A model generated the notes under the pieces. That model ran no database searches. It had not been told where the DNA came from and saw only the letters and a program-made list of their open reading frames with translations. A program made the position numbers and the translations under genes. A stretch of DNA of 64,000 bases, taken from assembly GCF_900102035.1 (NCBI RefSeq), contig NZ_LT629689.1, positions 1,612,001 to 1,676,000 of the forward strand, in the 5' to 3' direction. This document shows positions 29,795 through 40,100 of the stretch, piece by piece. Position 1 is the stretch's first letter. Each line of letters opens with the position of its first letter. This stretch comes from Pseudomonas extremaustralis (GTDB lineage Bacteria; Pseudomonadota; Gammaproteobacteria; Pseudomonadales; Pseudomonadaceae).

Positions 29795-32388
29795 ATGCAA
29801 CTCAAATGTGAACACGCCAGCGTTGTGTTGCTTGCCACTTCCAAACGGCGGGATACCCATGCCCTGGTGGTTACTTTCGGCCTGTTAGTGGATGCCGAAG
29901 GCAAGATCATGCCCGCCGAGCAAACCTGGAGTTGGATCGCCGAGCGCATGGGCAAACAGACGCTGGACCGTGGTTTGAAAAAAAGCCGTGGCACCTTCGC
30001 AGTGCAGGGGCAAGCCTACGCCTTGACCGATGCACAGCGTGCTGGAATGGCAGTGCGGGTAAGTCTGGGGAAACTTGAGAAAACACTGCATGTGTTTCCA
30101 CCCCGTCAATGGAACAAAGGCCTCTTGGGTTGGATGCCGGTTACGAGCGGACAGGTCGATTGCCTGCCGTTGACCCTGGAAAACGCCTACGGCGGTGCCC
30201 AGTGGGCGGATAACCCAGTGGGCAAAGGTTATTGTGCTGATACAGACACCGCAGGCGGAACTGCACTCGCACAACTGGAAGTCGCGAACCTGAGTGTTTG
30301 CGATCCCAAGGATCGCCCGGCAATTGCCAGCTTCATGCCATTACCGCCGCAAAGCGCTGCTCGCAGTGCCTTTATGGGCACCCTTGACGAGGACTGGACG
30401 GCCTATCGTGCACCGTTCTTGCCGATCGACACCGATGCCCGCTGGTTCGATGAGGTAGCGCAGGACCAGTGCAATACCGAATTTTGGCGGGGAGATGAAG
30501 CCTGGTCGGTGACGGGGATGCACCCGGCCCAGGCACAAGTGTCCGGGCGCCTGCCTGGCCTGCGGCCACGACTCTTTGTCGAGCGCACTGATAAGCGCCT
30601 TGCCATCACTGAGGCGCCAATGGACCTCGATACGGTATGGCTGTTCCCCGAAGCGCAGAGTGTGCTTTTGCTGTACCGGGCAGAAGTATCTGTACTCGAT
30701 ATCGATGCGCAGGATATCGCCACACTGGCGATGGCCCTTGAGCGTGTCGCGGATGCCGAGCTGGATAAGCAGACATGGATTGATCGGCTTTGGCCGCGTC
30801 CTCCGGTGGAACCGGTCGAGATACCGCCCACCGAGCCGCCGGTGTTCGACTCCGGGCCCATGATTGCCAGTGTGCAGGCTGCGGCGGACGCAATACACGC
30901 TGAATTATCCGTGGCACATGAGCAGAGCCTTCAGATCGCCCAGGACATGGCGACAGGCATGGACATGCCTTTCAACCGTGCAGATCACCCGCCGCTGGTC
31001 AAACTGAATTTCGCGGCGTTCATGGGCGAGCCGCAGGCGCCGGCCAAGCCCTTCGATCCAGAGGCGCTACGAGCCGAAATCGAGACGGAATTGGCTCAGG
31101 CCAAGGCCGATAGCATGCGCCATGCCCGGAGTGCGATCACGCGATTGAGTCTGGATGTCGAGGAGACTTTGGCACTGGCGAATCAACCCGTCCCCGAGGT
31201 TGACCTCATGGGGGTGCTGGCCCGACTGGACCTGCCTCAAGCACAGCAGGCGGATATGGTTGAAAAAGTGACAGCGGGACTTTCCCGTTCGCAAGCGATG
31301 GAGGCCTCCATCGATCAGCAACTCGCTGTTGTGGAAAAGGCATTGGCGGCTGATCGAATCAAATTCGGCCCCGCACCCACGCCCGCCGAATACTGCAATC
31401 TGACCCGTGAATCGCTGCAAGCCTTACACCTGGCGGGTAAATCGTTGCAGAACCTCAGCCTCAATGGCCTTGACCTTTCAGGGCTGGATCTGGGTCAAGC
31501 AGACCTGAAAAGAACGTTGTTTGAAAACTGTCAGCTCAAAGGTGCTTGCTTGGCAAATACGGACCTGAGCCAGAGTCAATTTATCGGTTGTGATTTGACT
31601 GCTGCGCGTCTGGACAAGGCGTGCCTGCAAGAAACGCTCTTTCAACGGGTTTTATGCCAAGGCGCGTCATTCAAGGGCGCTAACCTTTTGGCTATTCGAG
31701 CCAGCCAAAGTGATTTCTCCACTGCTGATTTCACCGAGGCCAACCTGCAACAAGCCCAACTCAACGAATGCAGCCTCGACAAGGCTCAACTGAGCAACGC
31801 CAATCTAAGCCAACTGCATCTCAATAAATGCGACCTGAGCGGCGCACTGTTCACCGACGGCAACCTGCACAAAGCCAAGCTCTACGACTGCACACTGGAC
31901 GCGACGGACATGCGCCGCGCCAACCTCAGCAAAGCCGATTTCGCCAAGGTGGTGGGCCGCGACCTGGACTTGCGCGAGTGCAATCTGCAAAACCTGCGCC
32001 TGGCCGCTCACTGCGTTTTGCCGGGTGTGCGTCTGGACGATGCCGACCTGACCGCTGCCAGTTTTCAAGACGTCGATCTGAATCACGCCAGCCTGCGCGG
32101 CGCACGGCTTAACGACGCGCTGCTGACCGGCTGCGACCTGCGTGATTCCGACGGTGTCGGGCTGATCGCCCAAGGTGTCTACCTGTCGGGATGTGACTGA
32201 GTCGCGCTGATTGGTCTGGCGCCAACCTGCTTAACGGCCGCTTGCGCAAGGTCTGCCTGGAGCAGACCAACCTCAGTGGCAGCAACTTGCATGGCTTGGC
32301 CAGTGACGCGGTGCACGGCAGCGGCGTGCGCCTGGAGCAGGCATTGATGACCCGTTGCCGACTCAAGGAGAGCCTGACTCATGCTTGA
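29795..32388 (+). pseudogene. DUF2169-pentapeptide repeat T6SS accessory protein, split by a one-base deletion
   Basis: Begins as an 801-residue protein: N-terminal DUF2169 domain (~1-290), a charged helical middle (~300-540), and C-terminal pentapeptide repeats of A-D/N-L-x-x type from ~545. The frame stops at 32198-32200 right after YLSGCD. The next frame (from AGT at 32200) continues the repeats without a break, SRADWSGANLLNGRLRKVCL and so on for 62 residues, stopping at 32386-32388, eight bases inside the next ATG. Restoring one C (GAC-CTG-AGT instead of GACTGAGT) rebuilds the repeat CDLSRADWSGANL and an 864-residue protein. DUF2169 proteins act in T6SS loci as adaptors for PAAR-like spike tips. 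Either a true frameshift mutation or a sequencing error; the truncated product keeps most repeats. Confidence 0.85.
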
Positions 32389-33343
32389 AGTATTAAGTGC
32401 CGAGGGTCTAAGGGCATTGCTGGCTGATTGGCAGCCCTTGCGCGGGTTGAATCTGGCCGGTGGCGACTATCGCGGGGTTGATTTGAGCAACGCGCGGCTG
32501 GAAGACGTGGATGCGCGTGGCGCGCAATTCAATGGCGCCATGCTGACCCAAAGCTACTGGAAAGACTGCCGCCTGGACGGTGCCAATTTTTCCGACAGCA
32601 CTGCGGACTCGTTGTACATGAACGCCTGTTCATTGCAGGGCGCATCGTTCATGAATGTGCGTTGGAACAAAACCAGCTGGGCGCAATGCCACGGCGAGGA
32701 TCTGGATCTGTCGGGCGCGCAGCTACAGGCATTTACGCTCTCGGAGTGTCGCGTACCGCGTATCAGGCTCGCGGCCGCCCAGTTGAGCAAATCCCAATGG
32801 AGCCGCTGCGATCTGACGGGCCTTGATGGCCAGTCGGCGCATTTTGCGAAGGCACGGTTGATCGATTGCCAACTCGATCAGGCGCGCTTCGGCCTGGCGT
32901 CGTTGCAGCAGTGTGCCTTCGATGAATCGTCGTTGAGTGGCGCCGATTTTCACGCCGTGCAGGCCGAGGGCGCGTCGTTCTACCGCTGCAAGGGAGCCGC
33001 GCCGATGTTTGTCGGTGCCCATCTCAAGGGCGCTCTGTTCAATGCCAGTCATTTTGACTCGGTCGATTTCAGTGAGGCCGTTCTGGAGATGGCCATCCTG
33101 ATAGACGCCCAGATGCCAGGCGCGCGCTTTGACCGCGCTCTGTTGCGTTATGCCGATTGCACCGCGTTGCTTGCGCCACGCGCCTCGTTCGTCGCCGCCG
33201 ATGTGACCGGCATGAATGCCCATGCCGCTGATTTCACCCAGGCTGACTGGCAGCAGAGCAACCCCCAGGCCATCCAGCCCGTTGATACCGAACGCCTCGC
33301 CGCCGAGCAATGGCGGCCCGCCTCTTTAGGAAAATCGAGATGA
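32381..33343 (+). CDS. Pentapeptide repeat protein of the T6SS accessory module
   Basis: 320 residues made largely of pentapeptide repeats folding into a right-handed beta-helix (for example NLAGGDYRGVDLSNARLEDV, then DARGAQFNGAML and further A-x-F/L-x-x units to about 290). The start overlaps the restored end of the upstream DUF2169 protein (ATGCTTGA), a typical coupling overlap, which supports the repaired reading. Its own stop overlaps the next start (ATGA). Pentapeptide proteins next to DUF2169, DUF3540 and DUF4150 genes recur in T6SS spike-loading modules; the exact role, chaperone or scaffold for the spike tip, is not established. Confidence 0.85.
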   Translation: MLEVLSAEGLRALLADWQPLRGLNLAGGDYRGVDLSNARLEDVDARGAQFNGAMLTQSYWKDCRLDGANFSDSTADSLYMNACSLQGASFMNVRWNKTSWAQCHGEDLDLSGAQLQAFTLSECRVPRIRLAAAQLSKSQWSRCDLTGLDGQSAHFAKARLIDCQLDQARFGLASLQQCAFDESSLSGADFHAVQAEGASFYRCKGAAPMFVGAHLKGALFNASHFDSVDFSEAVLEMAILIDAQMPGARFDRALLRYADCTALLAPRASFVAADVTGMNAHAADFTQADWQQSNPQAIQPVDTERLAAEQWRPASLGKSR

Positions 33344-33987
33344 ATGAAGCCCCGCAGTATTGCGCTGCCGCTGCTCAATTGCGTCATGCACAGGTCAACG
33401 CACTGGATGGCGAGCGTTTCGGCGTGATCAGCAGCGATGGCCGCCGCTATTGGCTAAAACCCGCATTCGGGTGCCTGGTGCGTCCGGCAGTGGGGGACAA
33501 GGTGTTGGTCAGCCTGGACGCGCAAGGCGGTTACATCCTTAGCGTGCTGGAACGCGCCATCGCTCAACCGGCGCGTCTGCATCTGGAGGGTGACCTGCAT
33601 TTGAGCCTGCCCGCTGGCGCGTTGAGCATTCAGGCTCGCGACGGCGTAAGCCTTGACGCCGGTAGCGCATTACGGGTGTGCGCCGAGCAGGGCAGTGTGC
33701 AGATGCAGCGTGCCCATCTGACGGTTGGGACCCTGGCCATGAGTGGCGAGCATCTTGAGAACCATTGGGTCGAGCGCCACGACAACAGCGTGTATCACCG
33801 CGAAAAGGCCGCGCGCCACGAGGCGGATTTTGCTGATAGCCGCCGTCGCGTCGAAGGCCATGAAGAGCTTCATTCCGGCTCCTTGCGCCAGCGCGTGCGC
33901 GATGACTGGAGCGTGCAGGCCGACACGCTGGACCTGAATGCACAACGTAGCGTTGCCATTGATGGCGACAGCATCAAGCTGGGGTGA
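33340..33987 (+). CDS. DUF3540 protein of the T6SS accessory module
   Basis: 215 residues of mainly beta-character. The N-terminal half (FGVISSDGRRYWLKPAFGCL, VRPAVGDKVLVSLD) looks like a small OB-type barrel. The second half is regular (LHLEGDLHLSLPAGALSIQA, then RVCAEQGSVQMQRAHLTVG), resembling a short VgrG-like beta-helix. This matches DUF3540, found only in T6SS modules with DUF2169 and DUF4150 genes. ATG 33340 is chosen because it overlaps the previous stop (ATGA) and follows TAGGAAA; the longer reading from 33310 lies inside the upstream gene. Probably a spike extension or adaptor; the function is inferred from context. Confidence 0.8.
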   Translation: MNEAPQYCAAAAQLRHAQVNALDGERFGVISSDGRRYWLKPAFGCLVRPAVGDKVLVSLDAQGGYILSVLERAIAQPARLHLEGDLHLSLPAGALSIQARDGVSLDAGSALRVCAEQGSVQMQRAHLTVGTLAMSGEHLENHWVERHDNSVYHREKAARHEADFADSRRRVEGHEELHSGSLRQRVRDDWSVQADTLDLNAQRSVAIDGDSIKLG

Positions 33988-33995
33988 GATCGATT

Positions 33996-34400
33996 ATGTA
34001 TATGCTCAATAACGGCGGTGCGATGGCGATGTCCACCGTGCCCGACATCTGCAAGACGCCCGTTCCGCCAGCCGGACCTGTGCCATTGCCTTATCCCAAC
34101 ACTGCCGATACCAGCGCCGCGGACCCGGGTGGATTGGTGATGGACGTGCTGGTGGACGGCATGCCAGCGATGAATATGTCCAGCAAGGTGTTGATGACCA
34201 GTGGCGATGAGGCGGGTGTGGCCGGTGGCGTCACCAGCAGCAAGGTCAAGGGTGAAATGATCTTCATCGACGGCAGCGCCAAAGTGATGGTCGCAGGTAA
34301 GCCCGCTGTGCGTGTCACCTGCCAGACCATGCACAACGCCAATAACACCATGGGTACGGTTTCGCAGCCGAGCCAGACCGCTGTTCTGGTGATGGAGTGA
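33996..34400 (+). CDS. DUF4150 PAAR-like spike-tip protein
   Basis: 134 residues with the DUF4150 pattern: YMLNNGGAMAMSTVPDICKT, PPAGPVPLPYPNTADTS, then MNMSSKVLMTSGDEAGVAGG and a final TMHNANNTMGTVSQPSQTAV. DUF4150 proteins are PAAR-like tips that cap the VgrG spike; many carry a C-terminal toxin, this one does not. The start is taken at ATG 33996 behind GGGGTGAG (33981-33988); a GTG at 33984 overlapping the previous stop is an alternative. The stop is followed two bases later by tssJ. Confidence 0.85.
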   Translation: MYMLNNGGAMAMSTVPDICKTPVPPAGPVPLPYPNTADTSAADPGGLVMDVLVDGMPAMNMSSKVLMTSGDEAGVAGGVTSSKVKGEMIFIDGSAKVMVAGKPAVRVTCQTMHNANNTMGTVSQPSQTAVLVME

Positions 34401-34402
34401 GC

Positions 34403-35026
34403 ATGCCCTCCATCACGTTTTCCATGGGCGGACTCGTCCTGTGCATCCTGCTCGCCGCCTGCAGCAGCCAGGAACTGACCCCCGAGCAAAAGGCCCTCAC
34501 CGAGCTCAAGTGGGACTACACCGAAAACGCCATCGAGCTGAGCTTCACCGCCGATAACGACCTCAATCAGTACGACGGCCAGGCGCATAACCTGTTGGTG
34601 GTGGTCACGCAGTTCGATCAGATCAGTGCGTTTTCCGCCTACACCGGCAGCTCCCAGCAACTGAGCAGCTTGTTGCTGATGAACAGCGCGCCAACCGGAA
34701 TGATCGGGCTGACGCGGCTGTTTATCGAGCCGGGCCAGACCCGCACGTTAAGCCTGCCGCGACTCGAGGGCGCGAAGATGGTCGGCGTCGCCGTCGGCTA
34801 TGCGCACCTGGACCCGACGCGCAGCGTCAAGCTCTATCAGATCGGCGTCGACGTGACGTCGACGGGGTTCTTCAGCAAGACCTGGACCGCCACGCCACGC
34901 CCCATCGCCATTGACCTGCTCGTCGGGCCCGATGCGCTGTTGCGTGGCAAGGAAAGTCGTCTGGCGTTGCCCAAGCCGGTGCAGCCCCGAGAGGGCGAGG
35001 TGCGCCTGCCGGGCGCACAGGGCTGA
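34403..35026 (+). CDS. tssJ: T6SS outer-membrane lipoprotein TssJ
   Basis: 207-residue lipoprotein. The signal peptide (1-19) ends in the lipobox LLAAC, so Cys20 is lipidated; Ser at +2 predicts sorting to the outer membrane. The mature part has the TssJ transthyretin-like beta-sandwich pattern (LNQYDGQAHNLLVVVTQFDQ, SQQLSSLLLM, FIEPGQTRTLSLPRLEGAKM, VGVAVGYAHLDP). It anchors the TssJ-TssL-TssM envelope complex by binding the periplasmic end of TssM. It is somewhat longer at the C-terminus than typical TssJ, with a Pro/Arg-rich tail. GGAG lies five bases before the ATG. Confidence 0.9.
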   Translation: MPSITFSMGGLVLCILLAACSSQELTPEQKALTELKWDYTENAIELSFTADNDLNQYDGQAHNLLVVVTQFDQISAFSAYTGSSQQLSSLLLMNSAPTGMIGLTRLFIEPGQTRTLSLPRLEGAKMVGVAVGYAHLDPTRSVKLYQIGVDVTSTGFFSKTWTATPRPIAIDLLVGPDALLRGKESRLALPKPVQPREGEVRLPGAQG

Positions 35027-35089
35027 CCTGCTTGTGGTGAGCGTTGCAGCGACCACGTTTTCTAAAATTTTTGCCTGAAACCGAGCCCT

Positions 35090-36472
35090 ATGAATATCGA
35101 TCAGTTGTTGTATTGGCACCAGGGCTTGTTCCTCCAGCCTCAGCATTTTCAACAGAACGATGCGCGTATCGAGCATCGTCTGACCCGTACCACGGAATTG
35201 AACCATCCGTACCCGTGGGGCCTGATCTCGCTGAAGATCAACGAGCCCGCGCTGGTTGCCAAGCAATGCCTGCTGGAGCAATTGTCGGTGCGCTTCGCCG
35301 AAGGCACGCTGGCCGAGTATCCGGGCAATGCGATGCTGGAATCGCGCACCCTTGACCTGGGCGAGTTCAGTGGCGGTCGCACGCTGTTTGTGGGGCTGCG
35401 CCGCTTGTTGCCGGGCGATGCCAACGCGCAGGTGTTCGAGACGTTGTCGGCGGGTTCCCGGGCTGAAGCGCGCTTTATCGTGGCGGCCGACCCGGAAGTG
35501 ATCGGTGATCGTCTCGGCGATTCCCCGGAAGCGCGGGTGCGCCCGATGTCCTATGTATTGCGGCTGTTCTGGGACGATGAGCTGGAGCATTTGAGCGCCT
35601 ACGAGTTGCTGCCGATTGCGCGTTTTGAGCTGGACGGTGATCGCCTCCGGCCGGCCCAGCGCTACGTGCCGCCGTCGGTCAATCTGGCGGCATCGCCGAT
35701 GCTCCTGCAAACCTTGCGTGAAGTCCGTGACGAACTGGTCGGGCGGGCGCGGCAATTGTCGGTGTACAAGCAGCCGGGCGAGTCGCGGCGCGGCGATCTC
35801 GATGCGGCCCAGGTCAATCATCTGATGGCCCTGGCGGTACTGAATCGTTATGGCCCGTTGCTCACCCATTTGCTGGAAACACCGCAGGTTTCGCCGTGGC
35901 AGCTTTACGGCACCCTGCGCCAACTGGTCGGTGAGTTGAGTCTGTTTTCCGATGTCTGCGACATGCTCGGCGAGACCCCGGATGGCCGTCAGTTGGTACC
36001 GCCCTACAAACATGAAGACGCAGGGGCAGCGACGATTGCACTGGTGGCCTTGATCGGCCAGCAACTGAATGAAATCAGCATCGGCTCGGAGTTGCTGGTT
36101 CACCTGCAACCACAGGAAGGTTTTTATCAGGCCCCCTTGCCGGACGCGTTTTTCGGCCCGCGGCATCGTTACTACCTGGTGGCGCGCAGTCTGGGCGATC
36201 CGGTGTGGCTGGCCGAGAGCCTGCCGTTGGATGGCAAGCTGGGAGCCCTCAGTGTCATGCAAGGCCTGGTCAACCGCGCCTTGCCCGGCGTCGAGTTGAT
36301 CTACTTGCAAGTGCCGCCCCAGGGACTGCCGCGGGTGGCCGGCGCGTTGTACTTCCGTGTGGAAACCCTGAGCGATGGTTGGGAAACGCTGGAGCAGGAG
36401 CGTCAGGCCGCGTTTTTCCTGCCGCAGCCGCCGGCTGACCTGAGCATCGACCTGGTGGTGGTGCGCACATGA
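35090..36472 (+). CDS. tssK: T6SS baseplate-membrane adaptor TssK
   Basis: 460-residue TssK, the trimeric connector between baseplate and membrane complex. Family blocks: LLYWHQGLFLQPQHFQQNDA near the start, NAMLESRTLDLGEF, DRLRPAQRYVPPSVNLAASP, RAVLNRYGPLLTHLLE-like helix, and YYLVARSLGDP in the C-terminal domain. The start at 35090 has only a weak ribosome site, and the 63-base gap from tssJ is the largest in this part of the locus. The stop overlaps tssL by four bases (ATGA). Confidence 0.93.
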   Translation: MNIDQLLYWHQGLFLQPQHFQQNDARIEHRLTRTTELNHPYPWGLISLKINEPALVAKQCLLEQLSVRFAEGTLAEYPGNAMLESRTLDLGEFSGGRTLFVGLRRLLPGDANAQVFETLSAGSRAEARFIVAADPEVIGDRLGDSPEARVRPMSYVLRLFWDDELEHLSAYELLPIARFELDGDRLRPAQRYVPPSVNLAASPMLLQTLREVRDELVGRARQLSVYKQPGESRRGDLDAAQVNHLMALAVLNRYGPLLTHLLETPQVSPWQLYGTLRQLVGELSLFSDVCDMLGETPDGRQLVPPYKHEDAGAATIALVALIGQQLNEISIGSELLVHLQPQEGFYQAPLPDAFFGPRHRYYLVARSLGDPVWLAESLPLDGKLGALSVMQGLVNRALPGVELIYLQVPPQGLPRVAGALYFRVETLSDGWETLEQERQAAFFLPQPPADLSIDLVVVRT

Positions 36473-37137
36473 TCAATCCCCGCCTGGCCGACTGCTGGAT
36501 GTCGAGTTTCGAGGCTGCCAAGCGCGGCTTCGTTGATCCGGCGCAGTCCTATGAAACGCTTGCGCCGGCACTCATCGTGCTGCTCGATGGCGCCGCCAAT
36601 CGGGCTCGCGAACTGCGTTTTGCCGAGGCCGAAGTCCGTGAGGCGTTGTTCGCGGTGGTTGCCTGGATCGATGAGGCGGCCATGTCCGGCGAATGGCCGG
36701 GGGCGGCAGAATGGCGGCGGGCACCGTTGCAGCGTCACTACTTTTCCACCAGCCGTGCCGGTGTCGAGTTCTTCCAGCGCCTGGAGGCGTTGCCCGAAGC
36801 GGCGGTCGGTGCCCGCGAGGTCTTCGGCCTGGCGTTGCTCGGTGGCTTCCAGGGGCGCTACGCGACCCGTCCGGGGGGTGAGCTGACGCAATACCGTCGG
36901 CTCTGCCTGGAGCGGATCATTCTCGATCGGCAGATGGTGCCGCTGGATGCCGACAGCCATCTCTTCGAACAACCCGAGGACCACTTGCCGACACGTCTGC
37001 GTGCGGTGCGCCGGGGCTTGCCCGGTCTTTCGTTGCTGCTGCTGATTGGGGTGCCCTTGATTGTGTTGACCGTGCTTTACATCAGTCTCGATCTCTCCCT
37101 GGGTCGACAAGTCAGCCAACTGCTGGAGATGCGCTGA
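36469..37137 (+). CDS. tssL: T6SS inner-membrane protein TssL (DotU-like)
   Basis: 222-residue short TssL without an OmpA/peptidoglycan-binding domain. The cytoplasmic helical part shows FAEAEVREALFAVVAWIDEA and FFQRLEALPEAAVGAREVF with GLALLGGFQGRYA, the DotU signature; a single C-terminal membrane helix (about 183-205, GLSLLLLIGVPLIVLTVLYI) anchors it. It pairs with TssM and binds TssK through its cytoplasmic hook. Peptidoglycan anchoring must come from another protein or is absent. The stop shares one base with the tssM start (TGATG). Confidence 0.92.
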   Translation: MINPRLADCWMSSFEAAKRGFVDPAQSYETLAPALIVLLDGAANRARELRFAEAEVREALFAVVAWIDEAAMSGEWPGAAEWRRAPLQRHYFSTSRAGVEFFQRLEALPEAAVGAREVFGLALLGGFQGRYATRPGGELTQYRRLCLERIILDRQMVPLDADSHLFEQPEDHLPTRLRAVRRGLPGLSLLLLIGVPLIVLTVLYISLDLSLGRQVSQLLEMR

Positions 37138-40100
37138 TGTTGAAAAAAACAGGGGTGTTGTTGCTCGGGTTGCTGCTGTTGGTCTGCATTGTGCTGCTGC
37201 TCTGGGGCCTGGCGCTCTACGAAAGCTGGCCATTGTGGTACGTGCCGGTGATTTGCGTCGTTACGCTGTTGGTGGTTTTGTGCCTGCGTTGGATCGGCCG
37301 ACGCTGGTATGCCTGGCGCTTGCGTCGGCGGATGAACAGCGAGTTGCCCCAGCGTCGCCGCGATGAAGCGCCGGCGCTCGATCAGGACTGGAACAGCGGC
37401 GTGCAGATGTTGCGCCAATCGCGCCTAAGTCGATTGGGTTCACCGCTGTATGTGCTGCCCTGGTTCCTGATGCTGGGCGAAAGTGGCAGCGGCACCCGCA
37501 CGTTGCTGGGCAACAGCGGGTTGACCTCGGCCTTGCGTTCGACCCGCGGTGGAAAGCCGGCGGCCTCGACCGGGGCCCTGGATTGGTGGTTCCTTGAACG
37601 TGGAGTGATCATCGAACCCGCCGCGCGCATGGCCGAGGGCAACAGCGACGCGGGCCCCGAATGGCGGCGGTTGCTGTACTGGTTGCTGCGTTCGCGACGC
37701 CGCGAACCCCTCAACGGTGTACTGCTGGTGATTGACTGCCAGCGCCTGTTGAACGACTCCGATGCGAGCCTGGCCGAGCAAGGACACAATCTACGCCGCC
37801 GTCTTGACGACCTGGTGAAAGTCTTTGGTGCCCGTTTGCCGGTGTATTTCATCATTACCGGTGCCGAAGCCTTGCCGGGTTTCAGCCAGTGGGCTTCGGC
37901 CCTCACGCCGCCGCAACGCGAGCAACCGTTTGGCCTGCTCAGCCGACAGCGCACGGGGGCGGCGCAGGCGTTTCTCGAGGAAATGTTCAGCGGGCTTGGC
38001 CAGCGCCTGTTCGACTTGCGCATCGAGTTGGGCGTGCGCGGCCTGCCTGATCAAGATGCCTTCAGTCTGCCGGAGCGCATCGTCGACTTACGTTCACGTC
38101 TGGAACATCTGCTGTTGCCGGCGTTTGACGCCAACCCCTACAGCGAGTTGCCGCTGCTCTGCGGGCTGTTCGTGACGGCGCAAGGGCAAGAGGCCGACGG
38201 CACCAGCGAAGGCTGGTTCAGTCATGAGTTGCTGGGCCAGCTGTTGCCCGCGCAACGCCATGCCTATCAACCCATCGATAGTTGGCATCGCTGGCGCAGG
38301 CTGTTGGCCCATGCCGCCGTGATTGGCTGGTTGGGACTGTGTGTCGGCTTTGGCGCCTTGCTGGTGTATGCCGACCACCACACTCAGGCCGTGCTCAGCG
38401 AAGCGCTCGACGAACCGCCGGCGGCGGAGGATTTCGACGGTGGGTTGGAGACCGATCTGGATGCATTGCGGCGCTTTCGCCAAGCGTTGATCAGCCTGTC
38501 TGCCCAGCAGCAGGGCGGATGGCATGGCTTGCTGCCGTTCTCGCGCCATATCGACCAAGTCCAGGCGCACTATCGCTCCGACTACGTCAGGCTGTTCGAC
38601 AGCGAAATACGCACGCCGGTCTTCGACGGTTTCATTTCGCAAAACCTGCGCGGCGCGCTGAACAGCGGCGATCCACGGTTGATTGCCGCGTATGCCGAAT
38701 TCCTCGTGCGGCGGATCAACCTGCTCGATGCCCGCCTGAATAATCAGTCGATGGATGACTTGCCGTTGCCCGGTTTCGAAGTGGGTTTCCTGAACTTGAC
38801 CTACGGCTCCAAGCAAGCGATCAGCGCCGGGCAACTGGTCACCCTGGGGAGCAGCTATCGCTCCTATCTGGAGTGGCAAACCGATCTGGCGCAGATGCAG
38901 GGCCAGCGCGCTGCCTTGCTGGGCCAGTTGGAAAGCATGGGGCTTGAAGGCCGCCCTCTGACGTGGCTGAAAGCCTGGGCCGAACTGCAGGGCAATCTGC
39001 AGCCGATCCGGCTGTCGGAATACTGGAACGATAGCGGTAACCCTGACCTGAGTCTTTCCGGTGCCTACACGTCGCAAGGGCACAGTGCAATTTTTGCGTT
39101 CATGGATGAACTCGGCCTCGCCAGCCGTGACAGTGCGTTATGGAAGACGCAGCGGGTGAAGTTCCTCGATCAGTATCAAAGCGATACCCAGGATGCCTGG
39201 TATCGGTTTATCCAGGGCAGCCTGCTCAGTGCGCAGACACGCTTGAAGACGCGCAGTGACTGGCAATTGGCCCTGAGTGTGGTCGGTACGCCCAACGATC
39301 CGTTCCTGAAGCTGCTGCATCGCAGTGCCGAACGGTTCGCTTTGATCCCAATCGAGCAACGGGCGCCTTGGGCGAATCGTGCGGTGTCCCTCGACCGTTT
39401 GCTTGAACTGGCCAGCAACAATGATCTGCATGGCGAAGCCGGCGCGCTGGGCAGTCTGAAAATCACCAATGCCTTGGGAGGAGATGTGCTCAAGGGTATG
39501 GCCAATGGCGGCTCGATCGAGAGTGGCGTCAACGGCTTGCGTGACGAGTTGGCCCAGGCCCGTGCATTGGGCAGGTTTCAACAGTTGATGAAAGGTGTGG
39601 TGGCCGATCTGCAAAAAAGCGATGCGCAAGCGTTCCAGGTGGCCATGGATACTTGGGGCTTCGGCGCCGATCCTTCGGTGAAGTCCGCGCCGCTGTGGGA
39701 AGCCGATAGCGTGCGCAGTGCATTGATCCAGGCGCTGAAGGGGCCTGATCCGCGTGAGGATGTGGTCTGGTCGCTGGCGACCGGCCAGCTGGACTTTTCC
39801 TCGCACTATGTCTCTGAAGTGGCGGCCTGCCGCCTGCAAAGTGATTGGAGCGGGCAGTTGCTCAGTTCGATCCAGGGCGTGCAGGACCCGGTCATGCTCA
39901 ACGAGCTGCTGTACGGCGAGCGCGGTCAACTGCCGGCCTTTATGAGTGGGGCGGTGAAAACCTTCGTGCAGCGCGATGTGCAGCGCTACAGCGGACGGGA
40001 GGCGCTGGGTGTGCAAATTCCGCTGACCGGTGCGTTTTATGCGTATGTCAGTCGTATGCAGCATGCGCGCAACGATCTGCTCGGTGCCGAGCGCCAGAGC

